DNA from: Heterostelium album PN500 | Taxonomy: Eukaryota > Evosea > Eumycetozoa > Acytosteliales > Acytosteliaceae | Length of the DNA: 64,000 nucleotides | Direction: 5' to 3' | NCBI RefSeq assembly: GCF_000004825.1 | Contig: NW_008805089.1 | Coordinates: 372,001 to 436,000 of the forward strand | In this document: piece by piece, positions 38,255 to 49,019 of the stretch | Layout: the number at the start of each line of letters is the position of its first letter | Numbering within the stretch: position 1 is the stretch's first letter | Program-made: the position numbers and the translations under genes | The notes under the pieces: model-generated | The model's input: the letters and a program-made list of their open reading frames with translations, nothing else | What the model was told of the DNA's origin: nothing | Databases searched by the model: none

Positions 38255-38321
38255 TTGAGATGGTTTGGATTGAGATGGTTGAGATGGTTTGGATTGAGAT
38301 TGTTGAGATGGTTTGGATTGG
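38255..38321. repeat. 24-bp minisatellite, about 2.8 copies
   Basis: Units at 38255-38278, 38279-38302 and 38303-38321 (partial) repeat the motif TTGAGATGGTTTGGATTGAG plus four more bases with two changes. On the minus strand one frame reads QSKPSQ-type repeats and ends at a stop, which looks like a coding repeat, but no start or exon can be attached. Confidence 0.8.
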
Positions 38322-38359
38322 CTTTAGCTATTTTCTTAGGATCGTTGATTGGTCAGACA

Positions 38360-38454
38360 CAACACATGTTTTGGTCATTGAGAACATGTGTTGGCGGGTG
38401 AATTAGAACCCTATTACCCATGATGAACTTCACCCACCCAAATAAAGGTGAAGT
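38360..38454. other. Two adjacent hairpins, possible structured RNA, upstream of tRNA-His
   Basis: CAACACATGTT (38360-38370) pairs with AACATGTGTTG (38383-38393), and ACTTCACC (38427-38434) pairs with GGTGAAGT (38447-38454). The stretch is richer in GC than the surrounding intergenic DNA and has no ORF. A small RNA gene is possible; no family is recognised. Confidence 0.4.
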
Positions 38455-38572
38455 GAATACATATGCGCGGTTCAAAACCAGTACCCAAGGCTATATATAT
38501 ATGATATGGCGAAAGAAGGACCTCTTTATTCAAGATTCATGGGCTTAGATCTGAAAAAGAGAATCATCATAA

Positions 38573-38643
38573 GCTCGGATCGTATAGTGGCAGTACATGA
38601 GGTTGTGGTCCTCCTAACCCTGGTTCGATTCCAGGTCCGAGCA
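38573..38643 (+). tRNA. tRNA-His (anticodon GUG)
   Basis: Acceptor arms GCTCGGA and TCCGAGC pair fully, the T-arm is CCTGG-TTCGATT-CCAGG, the D-arm GTAT/GTAC, and the anticodon loop TTGTGGT gives GUG. The outermost pair of the anticodon stem is mismatched. No intron. The G(-1) needed by tRNA-His is not encoded, as usual in eukaryotes. Confidence 0.93.
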
Positions 38644-38673
38644 CTTAAATCATTTTAAATATTATTTATATGT

Positions 38674-38683
38674 CCGCATGCGG
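38674..38683. repeat. GC palindrome downstream of tRNA-His
   Basis: CCGCATGCGG, the same 10-bp core that follows tRNA-Gly, starts 31 bp after this tRNA in very AT-rich DNA. Confidence 0.75.
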
Positions 38684-38725
38684 TTTGGAAAAATATAAAA
38701 AATAAAAATAAAAATAACCAGGTTT

Positions 38726-38792
38726 CCCGCTACGCCAAAAGGGATGTTATCGAAATATTATCTGATCCTCAAGCATCACACAGATGAACCTA
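38726..38792 (+). other. Block sharing both ends with the A-tailed element near tRNA-Gly
   Basis: It starts CCCGCTAC and runs to GATGAACCTAAA at about 38784-38795, compared with CCCGCTAC and CAATGGACCTAAA in the element at 622-758. The middles share only CTGAT..CCT.AAG. It begins 83 bp after the tRNA. There is no long A-tail and I cannot see a target-site duplication, so it may be an old copy or chance. Confidence 0.35.
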
Positions 38793-38955
38793 AATTTTCT
38801 TTCTTTATTCTCAAAGAAACTATCTTTAAGTTATACTCATTCATATAAGTTTATAACTTATAAGTTAAAGGTAAACAAATAAATAAAGAGATATTCATTC
38901 ATATAGGTTTCTAAAAACTCTTAATTGTTCTCTGTTATCTCTGTTCTCTCTGCTC

Positions 38956-39091
38956 TCATAGGAAGTGTCTCAAGTTCACTGCTGTACTCGCCATTGTCTT
39001 ACCGAATACAGCCACATCTCGCACTAAATTGACGATACCAACAGCAAAAAATTCAATTAATATCCAATAGTCATTTATCACTAACTCTTTA
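38956..39091 (-). CDS. Possible last exon of an unidentified small gene
   Basis: After a good acceptor (TTTTTTCAG) the minus strand is open for 44 codons to TGA: it begins KELVINDYWILIEFFAV and ends FGKTMASTAVNLRHFL, with balanced base composition unlike the intergenic DNA. I could not find a first exon that joins in frame; ATGCTGTTTCGTAGC at about 39290 gives a presequence-like start but the wrong phase. It may be a gene remnant. Confidence 0.35.
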
Positions 39092-39371
39092 CTGAAAAAA
39101 GCAACACATTCCTACTTTTAGATCTATCCTAATACTATTCAACTTATTATTTAATAATATCAATAAAATAATTATTATAATGATGTTAATAATTAATTGG
39201 CTATTTCACACTGCCGAGTGAACGTAAATAAAACATGAACAAGCATGTTAATATCAATACCTGCAATTGACTGAACATGAGTGCTACGAAACAGCATATT
39301 CTGGCTGTACTTACACCTTCTTTGATAAATTTAATAGAGATTTAAATAAAAATTTATTTATTGATCTTATT

Positions 39372-41094
39372 TTATGGTAAATGATATAATCTAATATCTT
39401 TACCACTAAGCATTTTTATAACATCGAATCTCTCTTCAAACATTGATTTGTGTAAGAGGCCTGCCATAAAGTATCGTCTGTGTGTTTGCTTGCCAAACAA
39501 AATGTAATATTGATCATCAAGTTTTCGAATCGAACACTTATGATTTTCATCATCTTCGAAAGAAATATTGTCAACCAATTTAGTAGTTGGAAAATAAGCA
39601 GCTTTCAATTCAATGTTTTGAACAGAATCTGGTAAAATTCCTTCTTGTAAAACAATATCTTTATCTTCTCCAATGATAAGATGATTCACAGAGTTTGGAA
39701 TAATTCCTGGACGTTTGAAACAGTTCATATTGTGAACATTGAGTGTTTTCAACGATGATGGAAGTGAATCCTGTTTGATATCAAAGGCAAACCATACACT
39801 AATTTCAAGTGTTTCAACACCGAACGGAATGACTCTGAGTGTATCTGAATTCTCATCATAATAATAATGGAGAGACAACTTCTTGATATCCAAACCATCA
39901 AGTGATTCTTGTTTGAATGCCATTTCTTTTAGACTTTCCAAATGATAAAGTGTGCGATCTGGGAACAATTCGTCAATGTCATAAACAGAATTGGCAAGAC
40001 TGAGATGTCTGATCGAAGTAGGTAATGCCGATTGTAATGTAAGTGAGTTTATAATGTGCAGTGTTGTCAATGATTTCGGTAGATCACTTAGATCTAATAA
40101 ACCAGAACCATCAGTCAACACTAGAGATCTAAGATTCTCGAGATACTTGATTGACTTCATCCATGACAAAGGAACATTATGTAGTGTGATTAACGAATTT
40201 GGTAGTACTTCTGGATCGATAGAAACCTCACTGCAATTGTGAATGAATTCCTCCAGATTCGATGGTAACGATCCAACTTTGAGATAGTTATTGGGTGTCT
40301 TACCTGTGACTATTAATATCTTCAGTGATGTCGGTAATACTCCAGGTTCCAATATTTGGTTGAGTGTATAAATCTCTAAACTCTCCAATGTATCAGGTAA
40401 TACACCTACTTCGATCACCTGATTGAAACCGCCAAGAAATTTCAATCTCTTCAGATTGGGTGGAAAACAACCTTTGAATAACTGTTCATCAAAATGATAA
40501 CCAAATTCCAGTGAGGTGATATTCATTGGTATTCTATGTTTTAAAGTTTGACAACCCACTATACTAGTTACATTAGATTTACTAATCAAATCATAAAGTT
40601 TAGTAGACAGTTGATCTGAATCTTCTCTCTTTTGCATATCACTAGTTTCCGTTACTTCTACTATATTTTGATCGATTTCATCCATACTTTCAATTGAATC
40701 TGAAGAAATATATAAAGATAAGTTAATAATAATAGTAATAAAACAATCAATCAACAATTCTAAAGATATATTTACCATAATCTATAACATGATCAACAAG
40801 AATATAACTTGTATCGTTTGTGACGTACACAGTACGTTGTTTCTTTTTGTCAAGTGACTCTAATATTAAAGATCGATATGAATTCAATGTGATCCTTGAA
40901 CTATCTTTATAGACACAATATAAACTATCGGTATCAAACAATAGATATCTATTTCTATCGTCGAACCATCTTTTACAAACTAAACTAAAACAAATCTTGT
41001 CGATATTATCTTTCAAATTATTAACAATCGTTGATAATAGAATATGTGAAAGATTTACTAATTTATGTGTTGAATTGTTATTGTTTATTGTCAT
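39372..41094 (-). CDS. F-box-like / FNIP-repeat protein, array copy 1
   Basis: Two exons (41094-40776 and 40699-39372) give 548 aa in frame. Exon 1 has an F-box-like helix set (LVNLSHILLSTIVNNLKDNIDKICFSLVCKRWF, residues about 11-43). Exon 2 has FNIP-type repeats, each about 22 residues around LP..L..L..G..F...I..G.LP..L, from about residue 150 to near the end. FNIP repeats are leucine-rich-like and greatly expanded in dictyostelids. The F-box-like part suggests an SCF substrate receptor; this is inference. It is the copy with both exons intact and a full C-terminus, so it is the most likely functional member of the minus-strand array. Confidence 0.85.
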
Positions 41095-41352
41095 TTTTGA
41101 TAAGATAAAATGATCTCAATTCAGATTTGAACAAAAATTAAAAAAAAATTTGTTTTAAAAGATACAAGTGTGCTAAATTCGGGCAACAGACAAAAAATTC
41201 ATTCTTGGATTTTTCCAAAACAAAATGTTGTATAAAAAATTTAAAAAACATGTTATTTCGAGTCAAAAAATTCGTATTTATTAAATTTGTTTTAAATTTG
41301 AATAATGGAATTCGATATGTTGATATTTCAAGCTCGGTACAAAAAATCTGTT

Positions 41353-41380
41353 GTTGTCACAATCAAGGTCAAAAAAAAAT
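41353..41380 (-). promoter_or_regulatory. Conserved upstream block of FNIP copy 1
   Basis: A 28-nt block (GTTGTCACAATCAAGGTC followed by nine A and a T) is identical to 44111-44138. It lies about 260 bp before copy 1 and about 215 bp before copy 2. It is either a shared promoter element or duplicated DNA that is still young. Confidence 0.45.
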
Positions 41381-41577
41381 AATTTTTTTCTGCAAATTCT
41401 GTTTTTTTCCACAGTAGACTTCAATTCCTTTTCGCCGATCATCGTTTTATAAGGGGTTCGTTAGATGAAAGAAAGTTTTTTTTTTTTGAAAACCGGTTTT
41501 TTTTCTCATTAACCATATTTAATTCAATATTGAATATTTATATATAAATTTAATTTATTTTTTTTGATATGTAAGGA

Positions 41578-41960
41578 TTAACATAACAATATGATAATAA
41601 TAAACCTAATATCCAATGTACCAGGTAATACACCTACTTCGATCACCTGATTGAAACCGCCAAGAAATTTCAATCTCTTCAGATTGGGTGGAAAACAACC
41701 TTTGAATAACCCTTCATTAAAATCAAAAGAAAATTCTAGTGTAGTGATATTCATTGGTATTCCATAATTTATAGTTTGACACTGCTTTGCACTTGTTACA
41801 TTAGATTTGCTAATCAAATCATAAAGTTTTGTAAACAGTTTATCTGAATCGTCTCTATATCGATCTCGCATTTCCTTGCTTTGTATTACTTTCCGATGTT
41901 TTGATCGATTTCATGAAAACTGCCAATTGAATCTTTAATATCAGATAAATAAAGTTAATA
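41578..41960 (-). pseudogene. Truncated FNIP relic
   Basis: The minus strand has the 5' half of a FNIP exon 2 (KLFTKLYDLISKSNVTS, then FKGCFPPNLKRLKFLGGF to EVGVLPGTL) and then breaks into unrelated sequence. There is no F-box exon attached and the exon 2 start is damaged. It is a leftover of an older array unit. Confidence 0.8.
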
Positions 41961-42137
41961 ATATATTTTTGAATATAATCATGGTCAATCAACAATTTTT
42001 TAATATATTCTTTACCTAGATTTTAAATTTGAAGAAAAATTAAAAAAAAATTTGTTTTAAAAGTTACAACAAAAAAAAAAACCAAAAAGAAATGTTCTTT
42101 AAACAATTTGGTAATAATTATAATAGCATTATTATTA

Positions 42138-43898
42138 TTATTTTATTTTAATATCTTTAAGTATTTTTACAACATTAACTTTGTCTAAAAACATTGATTT
42201 GTGGAATAGACTTGCAATGAATTGGTTATTGTGTTGGCCAAACACGATGTAATATTGATCATCGAGTTTTCGAATCGAACAACTACTATCACTTAGATCT
42301 AAACAACCAGAATCGTTCCAAAACTCATTATCATTGAAATCTTTGAAAGTAATGTTGTCAATCATTGGAAATAAAGATATGTGACAATTTAATGTTTTGA
42401 ACAGAATCTGGGAGAATTCCATCAGCTATATCGAAGTGAGAACCGTTCTCGTGAATGATAAGATGATTAACAGAGTTTGGAATAATTCCTGGACCTGTGA
42501 AACAGTTCATATTGTAAACATCGAGTGTTTTCAAAGATGATGGAAGTGGATTAAGATTGAACTGGAGGTCGCACCAAATCTCAAGTGTTTCAACACCAAA
42601 TGGTATGGATCTGAGTGTTTTTATCTCAACTCCTTTATAATAATATTCCAAACACAATCTCTTGATATCCAAACCATCAAGTGATTCTTTTTTGAATGCC
42701 GATAGTTGTAGATATTCCAAATGATAAAGTGTGCGATCTGGGAACAATTCGTCAATGTCATACTTTGAATCGGCAAGACTGAGATGTCTGATCGAAGTAG
42801 GCAATGCCGATTGTAACTTTAGTGGGTGGAAAATGTCCAATCTGGTAAGTGATTTCGGTAGATCACTTAGATCTAATAAACCAGTACCATCAGTCAACAC
42901 TAGAGATCTAAGATTTTCGAGATACTTGATTGACTTCATCCATGACAAAGGTACATCTTGTAGTGTGATTAACGAATTTGGTAGTACTTCTGGATCGATA
43001 GAAACCTCACTGCAATTGTGAATGAATTCCTCTAGATTCGATGGTAACGATCCAACTTTGAGATATTTGTCGGGTGTTTCACCTATGACTCTTAATATCT
43101 TCAGTGATGTCGGTAATACTCCAGGTTCCAATATTTGGTTGAGTTTAGACATCTCTAAACTCTCCAATGTATCAGGTAATACACCTACTTCAATCACCTG
43201 ATTGAAACTGTGATTAAATTTCAGTTTCTTCAAGTTTGGTGGAAAACAACCTTTGAATAACCGTTCATTAAAATAATTGTCGAAAACCAGGGAGGTGATA
43301 TTCATTGGTATTCTATGTTTTAAAGTCGGACAATCCTCTATAGAAGTTACATTAGATTTACTAATCAAATCATAAAGTTTTGTAAATAGTTTAACTGGTT
43401 CGCTTCTAATCAGTATTGCTCTGTTCAATGTTAATTTCTCTATGTTGAGATCGAGTTCATCTGTACTTTCATATTGAATCTGAAGAAAATTGAAGTAAAA
43501 TAATGGTAAATCAGTAAATATAGTTAAATAAACAGTCAATAGTTGTAAAGATATTATTTGTAAAGAATATAATTACCTAGATCTAATAAATGATCATAAA
43601 TACCGAGAAAGATCTCTCCTGATGTGACTAACATAGTACGTTGTTTCTTTTTGTCAAGTGATTCAGATATTAAAGATCGATATGAATTCAATGTGATTCT
43701 TGAACTATCTTTATAGACACAATATAAACTATCGGTATCAAACAATAGATATCTATTTCTATCGTCGAACCATCTTTTACAAACTAAACTAAAACAAATC
43801 TTGTCGGTGTTATCTTTCAAATTATTAACAATGTTTGATAATAGAATATGTGAAAGATTTACTAATTTATGTGTTGAATTGTCATTGTTTATTGTCAT
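42138..43898 (-). pseudogene. F-box-like / FNIP array copy 2, frameshifted
   Basis: Exon 1 (43898-43577) is intact. Exon 2 is preceded by an acceptor at about 43480, but an extra base (TTCAATATG for TTCAATTG in copies 1 and 3) puts it out of phase. Near the 3' end a small deletion and shift (about 42360-42410) splits the reading frame from the conserved tail CSIRKLDDQYYIVFG. With two breaks it is probably a pseudogene, although most of the repeat region (42410-43450) is still open. Confidence 0.75.
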
Positions 43899-44110
43899 TT
43901 TAGCTGAGATGAAATGATCGCAAATCAAAAAAAATTTTGTTTTAAAAGATAAAACAAAAAAATATTTTAAGAATAAATATTCTATTCTTTTTATTTTAAA
44001 TTAGTCAGAAAAGTGTGATATTGGACCTTTCGTCTGCGCATTATCTTGTTTTCAACACAAATAAGGAAATCCAAATTTCGATCTGTTGATATTTTCACAA
44101 AAAATCTTAT

Positions 44111-44138
44111 GTTGTCACAATCAAGGTCAAAAAAAAAT
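44111..44138 (-). promoter_or_regulatory. Conserved upstream block of FNIP copy 2
   Basis: Identical over 28 nt to 41353-41380, in the same orientation and at a similar distance from its gene. Confidence 0.45.
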
Positions 44139-44319
44139 CATTTTTATTTGCAATTTTCTATTTTTTTTTCAAAATGAGAGTTCAATTCCTGTTCTCCCAT
44201 CATCTTTTTATATAGGTTTGATGTAAGAAAAAAAAACAAAAAATTTATATGAGGGTACACTAAAAATCACTTTTTGGCATGGGTCCAAAAAAAATAAAAT
44301 TTTTTTATATTAGGGTTTA

Positions 44320-44490
44320 AAAACAAATCATAAAGTTTTGTATACAGTTTATCTGAATCATATCAATCTCGCATTTCCTTGCTTTGTATTACTTTCCGAT
44401 GTTTTGATCGATTTCATGAATACTTCCAATTGAATCTTTAATATAAGATAAATAAAGTTAATAATATATTTTTAAAAATCAATCAACAAT
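44320..44490 (-). pseudogene. Short FNIP relic (exon 2 start plus intron)
   Basis: The sequence matches the beginning of exon 2 and the intron next to it in the 41815-42000 relic (CTTTGTATTACTTTCCGATG is shared exactly). It has no open frame. Confidence 0.75.
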
Positions 44491-44655
44491 TTTTAAGATA
44501 TATTTAAGATTTTAAATTTGAAAGCTTGAAAAATTGTTGCAAAGTTACAACAAAAAAAAAAACCAAAAAGAAATGTTCTTTAAACAATTTGGTAATAATT
44601 ATAATAGCATTATTATTATTATTTTATTTTAATATCTTTAAGTATTTTTACAACA

Positions 44656-46388
44656 TTAACTTTGTCTAAAAACATTGATTTGTGGAATAGACTTTGCAAT
44701 GAATTGGTAAATGTGATGGCCAAACACGATGTAATATTGATCATCGAGTTTGCGAATCGAACAACTACTATCACTTAGATCTAAAGAATTGTTCCAAAAG
44801 TTTTTATCATAATCTTCGAAAGTAATGTTGTCAACCATTTTGGTGGTTGGAAATAAAGATATTGTCAATTTAATGTTTTGAACAGAATCTGGGATAATTC
44901 CATCAGCTATATCGATATGAGAACCGTTCTCGTGAATGATAAGATGATTAACAGAGTTTGGAATAATTCCTGGACCTGTGAAACTTTTCATATTGTAAAC
45001 ATCGAGTGTTTTCAAAGATGATGGAAGTGGATTAAGATTGAACTGGAGGTCGCACCAAATCTCAAGTGTTTCAACACCAAATGGTATGGATCTGAGTGTT
45101 TCTGTCTCAACTGGAGCCAATCCTTTATAATAATATTCCAAACACAATCTCTTGATATCCAAACCATCAAGTGATTCTTTTTTGAATATCGATAGTTGTA
45201 GATATTCCAAATGATAAAGTGTACGATCTGGGAATAATTCGTCTATGTCATAAACAGAATTGGCAAGACTGAGATGTCTGATCGAAGTAGGCAATGCCGA
45301 TTTTAACTTTAGTGGGTAGGAAATGTCCAATCTGGTTAGTGATTTCGGTAGATCACTTAGATCTAATAAACCAGGATTGTTACATAACCTTAGGGACCTA
45401 AGATTTTCGAGATACTTGATTGACTTCATCCATGACAAAGGTACATCTTGTAGTGTGATTAACGAATTTGGTAGTACTTCTGGATCGATAGAAACATCAC
45501 TGCAATTGTGAATGAATTCCTCTAGATTCGATGGTAACGATCTAACTTTGAGATAGTCATCGGGTGCTATATTCCAGATTCTAAAAATCTTCAGTGATGT
45601 CGGTAATACTCCAGGTTCCAATATTTGGTTGAGTTTAAACATCTCTAAACTCTCCAATGTATCAGGTAATACACCTACTTCGATCACCTGATCGAAACTG
45701 TGATTAAATTTCAGTTTCTTCAAGTTTGGTGGAAAACAACCTTTGAACAATGGTTCATTAAAATAATGGTCGAAAACCAGTGAGGTGATATTCATTGGTA
45801 TTCTATGTTTTAAAGTTGGACAATCCTCTATAGAAGTTACATTAGATTTACTAATCAAATCATAAAGTTTTGTAAATAGTTTAACTGGTTCGCTTCTAAT
45901 CAGTATTGCTCTGTTCAATGTTAATTTCTCTATGTTTTGATCGAGTTCATCTGTACTTTCAATTGAATCTGAAGAAAATTGAAGTAAAATAATGGTAAAT
46001 CAGTAAATAGAGTTGAAATAAACAGTCAATAGTTGTAAAGATATTATTTGTAAAGAATATAATTACCTAGATCTAATAAATGATCATAAATACCGAGAAA
46101 GATCTCTCCTGATGTGACTAACATAGTACGTTGTTTCTTTTTGTCAAGTGATTCAGATATTAAAGATCGATATGAATTCAATGTGATTCTTGAAATATCT
46201 TTATCGATACAATATAAACTATCGGTATCAAACAATAGATATCTATTTCTATCGTCGAACCATCTTTTACAAACTAAACTAAAACAAATCTTGTCGATAT
46301 TATCTTTCAAATTATTAACAATGTTTGATAATAGAATATGTGGAAGATTTACTAATTTATGTGTTGAATTGTTATTGTTTATTGTCAT
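44656..46388 (-). CDS. F-box-like / FNIP-repeat protein, array copy 3
   Basis: Two exons (46388-46067 and 45968-44656) give 544 aa in frame. Exon 1 carries the F-box-like segment (LVNLPHILLSNIVNNL...LVCKRWFDD) and exon 2 the FNIP repeats, closely matching copies 1 and 2. Relative to copy 2 one extra A (near 44693) changes the last residues from SLFHKSMF to KSIPQINVFRQS and shortens the tail by about 15-20 residues. The repeats are unaffected, so it may still be functional. Confidence 0.78.
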
Positions 46389-46648
46389 TTTAGCTGAGAT
46401 GAAATGAAAAAACAACAAACATTCATTAAAGATACAACAAAAAAAATATTTTAAGAATAAAATTCTATTCTTTTTATGTTAAATTTGTCAGAAAAGTGTG
46501 ATATTTCTGCATTGTGTTATAAGTGGGTTACAATTCTCTTGCTTGTAACCCAATATAACGATTTTTTTTTTTTGCTCCAAATGTTTTATTTTTATTTATT
46601 TGATATGTAAGTAGGGTATCTATAAGTACAATATTTTCTCCACTTACG

Positions 46649-48313
46649 TTAATTACCACAAATTATTTTTACAATATTTTCTTTGTCAAAAAGCATTGAT
46701 TTGTGGAATAGACTCGCAATGAATTGGTTATTTTGATGACCAAAAACAATGTAATATTGATCATCCAGTTTTCGAATCGAACACTTATTATCTTTGGAAT
46801 TTTGGATAGTAATGTTGTCAACCATTTTGGTTGGAAATAGAACTTCTCTCAATTTAATGTTTTGAACAGAATCTGGGAGAATTCCATCTTCTATTTCACA
46901 ACGCTCTCGAATAATAAGATTATTCACAGAGTTTGGAATAATTCCTGGACGTTTGAAACAGTTCATATTGTTAACATCGAGTGTTTTCAAAGATGATGGA
47001 AGTGAATCCTGTTTGAACTGGAGTGCTAACCTCATATCAAGTGTTTCAACACCAAATGGAATGACTCTGAGTGTTTCCGATTTCTCTCGAAAGCCAAAAT
47101 CTCTATCGAGGCACAAACTCTTGATATCCAAACCATCAAGTGATTCTTGTTTGAATGCCGACACTTGTAGATATTCCAAATGATAAAGTGTGCGATCTGG
47201 GAATAATTCGTCAATGTCATAATTTGAATCGGCAAGTCTGAGATATCTGATAGAAGTAGGCAATGCCGACGTTAACTTTAATGAGTGGGAAATTTCTAGC
47301 CTGGTAAGTGATTTCGGTAGATCACTTAGATCTAAACAACCAATATTTGTCCAAAACTTTAGCGATCTAAGATTTTCTAGATGCTTGATTGACTTCATCC
47401 ATGAGACAGGAACTTTTTCCAGTGTGATTAACGAATTTGGTAGTATGTTTGGACCAAAATCTATAATATCTATTCCATTGTGAGTGAATTCCTCTAGATT
47501 TGGTGGTAACGATCCAACTTTGAGATATTTATTGGGTGTGAGACCAATGACTCTTAATATCTTCAGTGATGTCGGTAATACTCCAGGTTCCAATATTTGG
47601 TGGATATAAAAAATCTCTAAACTCTCCAATGTATCAGGTAATACACCTACTTCAATCACCTGATTGAAATTGTAATCAAATTTCAGTTTCTTCAACTTGG
47701 GTGGAAAACAACCTTTGAATAATCGAAAACCAGTGAGGTGATATTCATTGGTATTTCATACATTAAAGTCAGACAATTCTATACAAGTTACATTAGATTT
47801 ACTAAAGTTTTGTAAACAGTTTATCTGACTCATCTCTATTTTGCATTTTCGTGGTTTGTATTACTTTCACGATGTTTTGATCGATTTCATCTTTACTTTC
47901 AATTGAATCTTTAATATAAAAGATAAATAAAGTTAATAATATATTTTTAAAAATAATCATGATCAATCAACAATTTTTTAGATATATTATTTACCTAGAT
48001 CTATTAAATGATCATATAGATAAAGATAATTTTTGTTTGGTGTGATGAACATAGTACGTTGTTTCTTTTTGTCAAGTGACTCTAATATTAAAGATCGATA
48101 TGAATTCAATGTGATTCTGGAACTATCTTTATAAATATAATATAAATTATTGGTATCAAACAATAGATATCTATTTCTATCATCAAACCATCTTTTACAA
48201 ACTAAACTAAAACAAATCTTGTCGATATTATCATTCAAATTATTAACAATGTTTGACAATAGAATATGTGGAAGATTTACTAATTTATGTGTTGAATTGT
48301 TATTGTTTGTCAT
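46649..48313 (-). pseudogene. F-box-like / FNIP array copy 4, broken at exon 2 start
   Basis: Exon 1 (48313-47995) is intact and most of exon 2 (47695-46649) is open for 348 codons. Between them, 47696-47960 has lost several short segments compared with copies 1 and 3, including codons before FKGCFPPNLKKL, so the two parts are out of frame. Probably a recent pseudogene; an alternative short protein starting in the repeats is possible. Confidence 0.72.
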
Positions 48314-48404
48314 CTTTAGAGAGATGAAATTAATATGATCGCAATTCAGATTTGAACAAAAATTAAAAAAATATTGTTTTATTCTTTGTGGTATTCTTGG
48401 TTTT

Positions 48405-48930
48405 TTATAAAATTCCAAATGATAAAGTGTGCGATCTGCGAACAATAATTCGTCAATGTCATACTCTGAGTTGGCAAGTATCAGATCTCTGATGGAATTA
48501 GGCAATGCCGATTGTAACTTTAATGGGTGGGGAATGTCCAGTTTGGTCAGTGATTTCGGTAGATCTAAACTACCATAAAGGTTATAAACACAAGAGATCT
48601 AGGATTCTCGAGATACTTGATTGACTTCATCCATGACAAAGGAACAATATCAATGTCCATAAGAAGTGTGGTGATATTCATTGGTATTCTATGTTTTCAA
48701 ATCAGACAATCCTCGATACTTGTTACCTTAGATTTGCTTATCAAATCATAAAGTTTTATAAATAGTTTATCTGTCTCGTCTAAACAATATCTCTCTTCTC
48801 TTAACTAAACTAAACAAATCTTGTCGATATTATCTTTCAAATTATTAACAATGATTGACAATAGATTAGGTTATTGATCATCTTTAGAACAATAAAAATA
48901 TGATCGCAAATGAATTCAGATTATCTTAAA
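48405..48930 (-). pseudogene. Degraded FNIP relic, exon 2 and exon 1 pieces
   Basis: Fragments matching FNIP exon 2 (DIDELLFADRTLYHLEF and the region around the MKSIKYLE segment) and exon 1 appear in order, with many gaps and no usable frame. This is the oldest-looking unit of the array. Confidence 0.75.
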
Positions 48931-49019
48931 AAAAATAAAATTCCAAGAATCATTCCCTCAAAACAAAACTAGTATACTAGTTTTTAATATTTATTGTAAT
49001 AATTATTTCTTCATTTAGA

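Noticed and set aside
43554-43928. Start of FNIP copy 2 at the upstream in-frame ATG (MICDHFISAK)
   Set aside because: All array copies share the start MT[IN]NN; upstream residues come from the 5' leader.
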